A stretch of 64,000 bases of DNA, from assembly GCF_003206155.1 (NCBI RefSeq), contig NZ_PZJV01000001.1, forward strand, positions 595,007 to 659,006. Direction: 5' to 3'. The first letter of the stretch is position 1; every line of letters begins with the position of its first letter. The notes beneath the pieces are model-generated. The model was not told the origin of the DNA. It worked only from the letters and a program-made list of their open reading frames with translations, and did no database searches. Shown piece after piece: positions 39,045-45,749 of the stretch. A program made the position numbers and the translations under genes. This stretch comes from Salinicola halophilus. Its GTDB lineage: Bacteria; Pseudomonadota; Gammaproteobacteria; Pseudomonadales; Halomonadaceae.

Positions 39045-40073
39045 CTATGCCGACGTCACGGCCGAGGCCGCGGTCACGTCGTCCCGAATCGTCCGCGACG
39101 TCGTCTCCGGCACTTCCGTCGCCTTCGCCAGCACGGCGCCGACGTCGACTCGCGGCTTGTGAATGAAGCGGGTAATGGCCTGAAGCTTCTTGTCGACAAT
39201 GGCGTCGCCGAAGACCCCGGCGGCCTCGTCGAGCGTCGAGAACAGCGGCTGCGCCGCGGTACACGCCATGAACAGCGCCTGGAGAAAGTCCTCTTCTCGG
39301 CCGTCGGAGAGCGCGATCAGCGTGTTGTACTTTTCGGTCTGCGTGGCGCTGCGACGGTAGACGGCGAGCCGGTCGCTGAACTGGGCGAAGCTTCGCAGCG
39401 GGACGTGGTAGACACAGCAACCCGTGGTCTCGACGAAACGCTTGGCTGCCGGCGTCATCATCATGGCCACGTCTTTCGGCGAGTCGAACGAGAAGTGGTA
39501 CCCCATATGGATGCGCGTCGCGGCGTTCTTCTGGAACAGCACCTTGGTGCGACTCTCCTCACGCCGATCGACGCAGAAGTACTCCGCTGACAGAAACTGG
39601 GCGGTGAGGTCCGCAGCGCCGAACGCCTGCGTCTTGGGGATGAGGTTGAGCCAGGGCAGCAGAAAGCAGCGGGAGGCGACGTTGGGATTGCCGCCCTCGG
39701 GAAGGCTCTCGGCGAACGCCCGGTAGAAGCCGTGCACGTCTCGATACGGCCCGAGCGAGAGGAACTCGTCGGCGTCGAAGCAGTACACGTGGTTCTCCCG
39801 CTTCGGATCGAGAAAGAGCGTCAGCGCCCGATTGACGTAGAACGCCTTCTTCTGCGAGAAGTTGCCGTCGTATTCGAGCTCGATCAGATCGATCTCGCAG
39901 TCGGAAAAGCGCTCGCGAAGCACATCCACGCAGTCGCGCAGGAAGGTGTGCTCGAGATGGCTGATGACGATCAAGCGATCGAAGCCAAGACGCGCGTGGT
40001 GCTCGAGCGACGACCAGACGATGTCGCTTTCCCCTCTCACCATGGTCAGTGCCGTAAAGCAGGCGTTATTCAT
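39045..40073 (-). CDS. GT92-like glycosyltransferase (DUF23/Glyco_tranf_2_4 type)
   Basis: 342 residues. The start MNNACFTALTMVRGESDIVWSSLEHH and the block HVYCFDADEFLSLG (DxD near residue 98) are typical of this group, in which the N-terminal domain addresses a nucleotide sugar. SQKKAFYVNRAL and the histidine in IHMGYHFSF are also group features. I chose the ATG at 40073, which has GGAG 6 nt upstream. It lies between the fused GT/sulfotransferase and the free sulfotransferase and is probably cotranscribed with them. Donor and acceptor are unknown. Confidence 0.78.
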   Translation of the reverse strand: MNNACFTALTMVRGESDIVWSSLEHHARLGFDRLIVISHLEHTFLRDCVDVLRERFSDCEIDLIELEYDGNFSQKKAFYVNRALTLFLDPKRENHVYCFDADEFLSLGPYRDVHGFYRAFAESLPEGGNPNVASRCFLLPWLNLIPKTQAFGAADLTAQFLSAEYFCVDRREESRTKVLFQKNAATRIHMGYHFSFDSPKDVAMMMTPAAKRFVETTGCCVYHVPLRSFAQFSDRLAVYRRSATQTEKYNTLIALSDGREEDFLQALFMACTAAQPLFSTLDEAAGVFGDAIVDKKLQAITRFIHKPRVDVGAVLAKATEVPETTSRTIRDDVTAASAVTSA

Positions 40074-40136
40074 GACGTTCTCCTGTCGAAAAACGAGTCG
40101 GGCGCACGTGAGCGGCACGCTCGACGTCGACGCGTT

Positions 40137-41069
40137 CTAGGCCACCTGACAGGCTTCGAGATTGAAATTGGGCGGCAGCACCAGCACCGGCTTGTAGCTC
40201 GACTTTTCGAGCAACCCGACGTCGAAGTCGAACTGCTCCGCCAGCGTCTGGTTGGAGCGTTTGAAGTACTGATCGAAGGATTGCTGCTCGGGAACGGCAA
40301 AGAGCACGTGCTTGTCTTGATCGCCGTCGACGTACTTGGAGGCGACGATGATGCGATCGCGAATGGCCAGAAACTCCTCGTTGTTGCTCGCCTGGCGGGT
40401 CTTCGACTGAATCATCGACAGACAGCGAGTGGGGACCGAGGGGTTGACGATGGTCGCCTCGCCCGTCTCGGTCTGACGGTAATGAACGTCGAAAAGCCCC
40501 AGGAAGCGATCCACCACGTCACGACCGTAAGGCACGATGACGACGTTCTCCCGGCCGACGACATCCACCCAGCGCTTGATCGTCTGGTGATAGTTCAGCC
40601 AGTTGACGTTGTTCATCGCCAGGGCAAAGAGCGACGACGGATAGCGAATGTTGGGATCTTTCACCAGCTGATTGAAAAGCGACAGCAGCAGCTCCGACTG
40701 GCAGCGCAGCGTGAAGATCACTTTGACCTGGCGGAATGTTTGGCCCACGAACTGACGGAACCGCGGATTGTCGAAATAGAACGGTGACAGTTCCGAGGAG
40801 ATCAGCACGTTGTCGGCATTACTCGTGCTCACCTCCGCTTCCAGCTTGTCCACTGCCTGCGCCGGCGACATGTCACTGGCGTAGACACCGGCGTTGCGAA
40901 AGGCGAGCGCAAAGGGATGGTGAGAATGATCCGGCCACTGCAGCGACTGCGGATAGAGAATGCCGCGAGCGAGAAACTCCGCGTTCTGCGCCTGGATCTG
41001 CGCCTGAATCGCCGACGTTCCCGTCTTGGACCAACCTACGTGGAGATAAAGCGTGTCTTTTTTCATCAT
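40137..41069 (-). CDS. Sulfotransferase-family protein (PAPS-dependent, putative)
   Basis: 310 residues. The N-terminus TLYLHVGWSKTGTSAIQAQI contains the 5'-phosphosulfate-binding loop (SKTGTS, about residues 14-19) of carbohydrate sulfotransferases. The 3'-phosphate site is likely in VIFTLRCQSELLLSLFNQLV (about residue 120), which resembles the R-x7-S pattern. It should transfer sulfate from PAPS to a glycan hydroxyl in the cytoplasm. Its start overlaps the RgpF-HAD stop by 4 bp (ATGA), so the two are translationally coupled. Acceptor unknown. Confidence 0.77.
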   Translation of the reverse strand: MMKKDTLYLHVGWSKTGTSAIQAQIQAQNAEFLARGILYPQSLQWPDHSHHPFALAFRNAGVYASDMSPAQAVDKLEAEVSTSNADNVLISSELSPFYFDNPRFRQFVGQTFRQVKVIFTLRCQSELLLSLFNQLVKDPNIRYPSSLFALAMNNVNWLNYHQTIKRWVDVVGRENVVIVPYGRDVVDRFLGLFDVHYRQTETGEATIVNPSVPTRCLSMIQSKTRQASNNEEFLAIRDRIIVASKYVDGDQDKHVLFAVPEQQSFDQYFKRSNQTLAEQFDFDVGLLEKSSYKPVLVLPPNFNLEACQVA

Positions 41070-43870
41070 TGGCCAATGAACGGATTACGTCCAACCTCGC
41101 TGATCAAGCGTCCCCATTTGAGAATCTCCTGTTCGTCGAGAGACTCCCCCCCTTCCAGCACGTCCGGAAATCCGAGCGCGCGCCATTTATCCATCGGATG
41201 CAGGATGTGGAATGTCGTCATGCCCATGTCGCCCGGACGCTGCGCATCGGCGACCACGTTGTCGCCGATGTGTAGATGGCGTGAAATTCCCTCTCTGGCG
41301 AGATCCTGTTTCACCTTGATCCAGAGCGTGCCGTTGTCCTTGCGTGCCTGCTCTTCACTCGACACCATCAGCCGATAGGCGGCGGAAACGCCCGCCTTGC
41401 GCAGCATCAATCCGACCTGGTCGCGCGTGTAGTAGCTGTCGGAAATGACCCAGAGAATGTGGCCACTTGCCGCCAGGTGATTGAACAGCTCGACCATCTC
41501 GTCCTTGGGCAGAATCATCTCGAGATCGAGCTCGAATTCCTGATTCATCCACGTCTGGGCTTGCGCATCCTCGACGCCGAGACGCTCGCCGATGTCGGTG
41601 TAGATGTCGGCGATACGCACGTCGCCCTGGAAATTGGCGCGCCGCCGCATATCCGACTCCGTCTGGTTACGCAGCGCCACGAATGCCTGCGCGCTCTCCA
41701 CGATGCCCTGCGTCTGAAGACGCGCGCCGAGTTTCAACTTGGCGTAATCGGGAATGGTGTAGCGGCGCCTCACCAGCGTGTCGAAGACATCGAAGCTGAC
41801 GCAGGGGTGCGCCTGGATGCTCGGCAGATGGTGGTCGAGGTGGCCGTGATAGCTCGACGTGATGTAGCCGTTATCGGTGGTGAACTGCCCGGTCGGCGGG
41901 TAGAAGAAGAGCTGCCGGTAACCGAGATGCTCCACCAGCGGCCCGATCACTCGCTCCAGGGCATGGAGCATCGAGTCGTCGTTGGGCAGCGGCTCCGACG
42001 GAAAATCGTCGTAGGCCCAGGTCTGATCGAAGATGCCCTCGAGCGCCTTGGGACGAGCCCAGAACATGCCACCGGCCGGGTAGCTCAAGAAGTCGGGAAT
42101 GCGCCCCAGCCCCAGACGGTTCTGCCAGTCGCGCACCGCGCCCTTGTTCATGGTCAGATGATTCACCCAGCCCGGCATCATCCAGAAGGTCGTCGGGTAG
42201 TACATGCCGAGCGTGTCATCGCCCGCGAACGCATTGAGCAGCCGCGTCATGACCGAGACGTCGCGCAACAGATATTCGATCAGGTACTCCGCCCACTGGG
42301 TCTGCTCCTTGCCGGAGTAGAGCGACTTCTTCGAGTGCAGGTGACATAGCAGGTCGTACTCGTCCAGCGCCGGGCCGTACTCGACCAGCATCGGCCCGAA
42401 GTTGCGCCCGCGGTTGGGAACGACACGCGTCTCGACTCGTCCCACTCGCGCGTGCTGCTCGAAGACCTCGCGCGCCCGGGTCTCGAACTTGGCATCCGCC
42501 AGCGTCAGAAACACATCGACCGTGACCGGAAACGCCGCGATGGCATTGGCGAAGCGGTCGATGAAGTCGTCATAGAAGACGTGCAGACAGAGTGCGACCT
42601 TCAACTCGCTCGCCGCCTCGCTGAGCGTCGCGGCCGGTTCGATCACCTCGCGCGGGAACCAACGCACCGTCGCTGGCGCGTGGACTCGACCTTCCGTACG
42701 ACCGTGCAGCAGGTAGTGCTGCAGCGGGCTCTGCTGGGCGTGGAACACGTCCATGTACATGCGGTGATAGGTTTCGCTGTCGAATCGGGGCGACGGATTG
42801 ACCGGCGCAAAACGCGACTTGCGCAGATAGTCGTCGAACGCCGCCCGGGGACTTTCGAACGTCTGGCGATAGGTGGCCTGGTACCACTTCGGGTCGAAGA
42901 GCTCGCTCTTCAGCGCCTCTTGATAGACGCGGTCCATCATCGCCTGCTGATTGGCCAGCGCCGAGCGCTGCTCGAGCTGCTGGAGGCGATCCACCAGTGA
43001 CAGCGTCGTTTCGTCATTGGCAGCGCGAGGGTTGGCTACCGACCCGGCGCCTGGCGGCGTTTCGTCGTCGGGTCCGCCGCCGTCATTCGGATCATTCGAA
43101 GCCGGCCCCGGGCCGCCGGCAGACGCTGAAACCGTCGAACGCCTCGGCGACTCGCCCGGTGTCGCCGAGTCGTCGGCAGCGCCCTGGGCGGGCGTTGGCC
43201 GATCGTCCCGATCCGACGTCATCGCTTCGATATTTTGGCGTCCCGCGTCGGGGTCTCGTGCGACCTCCGCTCGCCTGGCCGGTCTCGACGACAGCTCGAG
43301 CGCTTCCGAATTCGCCGACTGCAGCATGGCGCGCTCTGGGTGCGCGCCCAAGCGATGCGCGCCCAAGCGATGCGCGCCCAAGCGATGCGCGCCCAAGCTT
43401 GCGACCATCGAGTCCTGTGCCGTCATCGGCTCGGTCGGTCTCTCCGCCGCCACGGCGTCACCCATCCCCTCGCCGAGCGAGGGCAGCGATGCAGCAGGCA
43501 AGGTGTAGGCCTCAGCCTCACCGCGTTCGGCCTGCAGGTCGCGCTGCATGTCATCGCTTGGGTTCATGGCCGCCTCATCCTTGGCTCTCTCCCGCTGCCT
43601 GTTTGAGCGCGACAACCCCGGGCCACCGCCTCGAGACATGCTGAAAAGCGCCTCACGCACGGCCACGGCGACCGGTCGCTCTTCGATGCGAACGCGATCG
43701 CCGACGGCTGCGTTGACCATGGCGGTATCACCGTCCAACGAGGCGATCTCCAACGGCGCTTCCTCCCGCGCCAGCTTGTCCCGCTGGCCGCGTCGCTTCT
43801 TCGCGCCGCGCCGGGACGAATCCTGGAACAGCCACGGCAGTAGCGATGTCATTTTCCCCGCTGATTTCAT
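41066..43870 (-). CDS. RgpF-family rhamnan synthesis protein fused to a HAD-type domain
   Basis: 934 residues. Residues 1-300 are low complexity and probably disordered, with the tandem LGAHR repeat at about 159-178. From about 300 a DUF-type linker (FDPKWYQATYRQTFESP) leads to the RgpF domain (about 427-680: VALCLHVFYDDFIDRFANAI, RGRNFGPMLVEYG, CHLHSKKS). RgpF is linked to rhamnan chain synthesis, which fits the rfbBDAC genes here. From about 690 a HAD-like domain starts with CVSFDVFDTLVRRR (nucleophile motif DxxDT) and has VISDSYYTRDQV. The ATG at 43870 has GAGG 8 nt upstream. Confidence 0.84.
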   Translation of the reverse strand: MKSAGKMTSLLPWLFQDSSRRGAKKRRGQRDKLAREEAPLEIASLDGDTAMVNAAVGDRVRIEERPVAVAVREALFSMSRGGGPGLSRSNRQRERAKDEAAMNPSDDMQRDLQAERGEAEAYTLPAASLPSLGEGMGDAVAAERPTEPMTAQDSMVASLGAHRLGAHRLGAHRLGAHPERAMLQSANSEALELSSRPARRAEVARDPDAGRQNIEAMTSDRDDRPTPAQGAADDSATPGESPRRSTVSASAGGPGPASNDPNDGGGPDDETPPGAGSVANPRAANDETTLSLVDRLQQLEQRSALANQQAMMDRVYQEALKSELFDPKWYQATYRQTFESPRAAFDDYLRKSRFAPVNPSPRFDSETYHRMYMDVFHAQQSPLQHYLLHGRTEGRVHAPATVRWFPREVIEPAATLSEAASELKVALCLHVFYDDFIDRFANAIAAFPVTVDVFLTLADAKFETRAREVFEQHARVGRVETRVVPNRGRNFGPMLVEYGPALDEYDLLCHLHSKKSLYSGKEQTQWAEYLIEYLLRDVSVMTRLLNAFAGDDTLGMYYPTTFWMMPGWVNHLTMNKGAVRDWQNRLGLGRIPDFLSYPAGGMFWARPKALEGIFDQTWAYDDFPSEPLPNDDSMLHALERVIGPLVEHLGYRQLFFYPPTGQFTTDNGYITSSYHGHLDHHLPSIQAHPCVSFDVFDTLVRRRYTIPDYAKLKLGARLQTQGIVESAQAFVALRNQTESDMRRRANFQGDVRIADIYTDIGERLGVEDAQAQTWMNQEFELDLEMILPKDEMVELFNHLAASGHILWVISDSYYTRDQVGLMLRKAGVSAAYRLMVSSEEQARKDNGTLWIKVKQDLAREGISRHLHIGDNVVADAQRPGDMGMTTFHILHPMDKWRALGFPDVLEGGESLDEQEILKWGRLISEVGRNPFIGQ
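43341..43400. repeat. Four 15-bp in-frame tandem repeats
   Basis: Units of TGCGCGCCCAAGCGA occupy 43341-43355, 43356-43370, 43371-43385 and 43386-43400 (last unit ends CTT). They encode LGAHR repeats in the disordered N-terminus of the RgpF-HAD protein. Length changes by slippage would keep the frame. Confidence 0.95.
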
Positions 43871-43890
43871 GAGATGATCCTCTGGCTTTT

Positions 43891-44937
43891 TTATATCGCG
43901 AACATCTTCAACGGATTGATGAGTCCATTGCCGGTAATGTCGTCATCCACGCTGAACAAGTGCCAGACGTCTCTGGGAATGCAGTTGGGACGCGTGGCGA
44001 ACACTTCGTAGAGATTCTGTACATCGGTCGGGGTATAGCTCACACCGTGACGTCGACAGTCGATGACGTGATCGATCGCGCCGTCGAACACCATTTTCAG
44101 ATCCTGAAAGTGGCGCTGCGTCGCGGCTTCACGGCCGTAAAAGAATTCGAATTCCCCGTTGTGCTTCTGACGAATGTCGACCATCTGGCCCTGGGGTGCC
44201 GTCAGCAGCGACTCGAAGAGCAGCGAACGATCGAGCATCACGCAGCCGCTCCGCCAGCCGACGCCTTCGTGAAAGATGCCTTTGAGATGGGCATGATGAT
44301 TTCCCACCGGGGCGTCACCGGGCTTGGTCGCAATGAAGTAGAGACCGTCGGTATCTCGCTTGAGCACGTGAGTCAGGATTTTCTGGATAGTCCCGGCGTA
44401 TCCCAGGTCCAGCATCAGGGGCTTCATGCGCGAATCGGTGAGTCCGGATCGCGCCAGATAGGCGACGAGCGCGTTGCGTGTCGGCGCCACCAGCTCGGTC
44501 AGCGCGGGCAGATGCGCTGCCAGCCACTGGCTGACCTTGTCCTGGTCCTGCGGCAGCTCGCACTGGAAGCGTAAAAGCTCCAGCGGCAGAACGGCGAAGA
44601 TCTCGTGGAGCTGCAGGCCGAAGCGCTTGCGCATCAGATCCAGCACGCTGCCCTTGAAGTCGCTGCCCAGCGCGATCGGCATGATCGTCGACGAACCCAG
44701 CATGGCCCGGAACAGCAAGGTTCGAGACACGCGCAGATAGACTGGGTCATGTTCGAGCTCGATGAGCCCTTCACGCTTGAGCCGACCGAGAAGACGATGG
44801 AAACACCACCCTTCCCGGGCCAGACAGACCGGAAGATGCCCCGCCGACTCCGCCTCGATGGCGTCGGCGTAGGCATGTAATGCGGGTCCCAGAAAGGTCG
44901 CGCCGAAATCCTGTAACGCTCGACTCTTCGCTTGCAT
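43891..44937 (-). CDS. COG5610-like protein (C-terminal part of a HAD-type glycan protein)
   Basis: 348 residues. I recognise only a resemblance to the C-terminal region of COG5610 proteins, which are found in O-antigen and capsule clusters: FLARE-like LPVCLAREGWCFHRLLGRL (about residues 34-52), YLRVSRTLLFRAML and MLDLGYAGTIQKILTHVLK. No HAD nucleophile motif is visible, so it is not itself a phosphatase. It lies 20 bp upstream of the RgpF-HAD gene and may work with it. The start ATG at 44937 has GAGG 6 nt upstream. The frame stays open to 45240 through a low-GC segment, so a longer protein (449 residues) cannot be excluded. Confidence 0.62.
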   Translation of the reverse strand: MQAKSRALQDFGATFLGPALHAYADAIEAESAGHLPVCLAREGWCFHRLLGRLKREGLIELEHDPVYLRVSRTLLFRAMLGSSTIMPIALGSDFKGSVLDLMRKRFGLQLHEIFAVLPLELLRFQCELPQDQDKVSQWLAAHLPALTELVAPTRNALVAYLARSGLTDSRMKPLMLDLGYAGTIQKILTHVLKRDTDGLYFIATKPGDAPVGNHHAHLKGIFHEGVGWRSGCVMLDRSLLFESLLTAPQGQMVDIRQKHNGEFEFFYGREAATQRHFQDLKMVFDGAIDHVIDCRRHGVSYTPTDVQNLYEVFATRPNCIPRDVWHLFSVDDDITGNGLINPLKMFAI

Positions 44938-45749
44938 GATGGGCCTCGAAAACCGTTTAACCACTTCCAGATGCCCGCCACGACGGACACCAATGAATGA
45001 ACTCACTCTCGAACGCATGACGGAATTCGTACGATCGAGAGCCTTCCTGAATTCGCAAAAAAGCGCGTCGTGATATTCAATCCACAACGACTTAACGACA
45101 ACGTCAAAATCATTTAATTCTTTTGAACATCTCGCTGATATCGCCTCGCGATATCGAAAGATAGAATACGAAAGCCCGCTGTTTAACGGTTCTCGAGACG
45201 TTCTTAATGAGTAACTAGAGAGGCGCCCAACGCTTGCCATCCTGCGGCCGAAAGCGCCGTTTCACCGTGACTAAAGGCTAAGCTTGGGCGGTCTTTATCT
45301 GAAGATGAATTTACTCATCGGAATGGATCATTTGTATTCGCATTGATAACCCGGTTACGGTTTAAATACGTAAATCGTCGCGACTATCCGACACTGTTGC
45401 TAAAGCGTGACGGCCATCGCCGGTAGTGACGCTTTGTGACGACACAGGCATTAACGTATCGATCGATGATCGCTGGAAATTCGGCCGTCAACGGTGCCTG
45501 TCGCAACCACGCGCGGGTGCCGAGTCGCGAGCCTCGGTCTGACGGTCGTGGTGGGAAAACGCCGATGACGGGACCGATGAGGCGGGCGACATGGCTGAGC
45601 GGATCAGGTCGGAGCGGTGCGAACGAAGGGAGCGGATGCGACGCGGGTAGGACGATTGCGAGGCGTGGATGGCGAGCGACCTCAGCGGGGCGACTTCTCG
45701 CCGCGCCGAGATCGCGACCGCGGCGCCCAGGCGCCACGACCGCTCGGAT
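44938..45749. other. Low-GC intergenic region within the polysaccharide locus
   Basis: About 810 bp between two minus-strand genes. From about 44990 to 45400 the composition is clearly more A/T-rich than the neighbours, with an inverted repeat GATATCG-CCTCG-CGATATC at 45137-45155. This is the likely promoter region for the five or more genes downstream, or the joint of a horizontally acquired block. From 45400 to 45749 the GC content is normal and no gene is supported. No JUMPStart/ops element (GGCGGTAGCGT) is visible. Confidence 0.5.

Noticed and set aside
37129-39420. Longer form of the GT/sulfotransferase fusion starting at 39420
   Set aside because: The extra 136 residues are arginine-rich shadow translation of the neighbouring gene; homology begins after the ATG at 39012.
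43341-43400. CRISPR-like short repeats
   Set aside because: The four 15-bp units are contiguous without spacers and lie in frame within a coding sequence.
45384-45737. 117-codon minus-strand frame upstream of the low-GC region
   Set aside because: No ribosome site, proline/arginine-rich chance sequence and no recognisable feature.
44938-45749. JUMPStart/ops element for RfaH in front of the assembly genes
   Set aside because: I looked for GGCGGTAG-type sequence on the minus strand in this region and did not find it.
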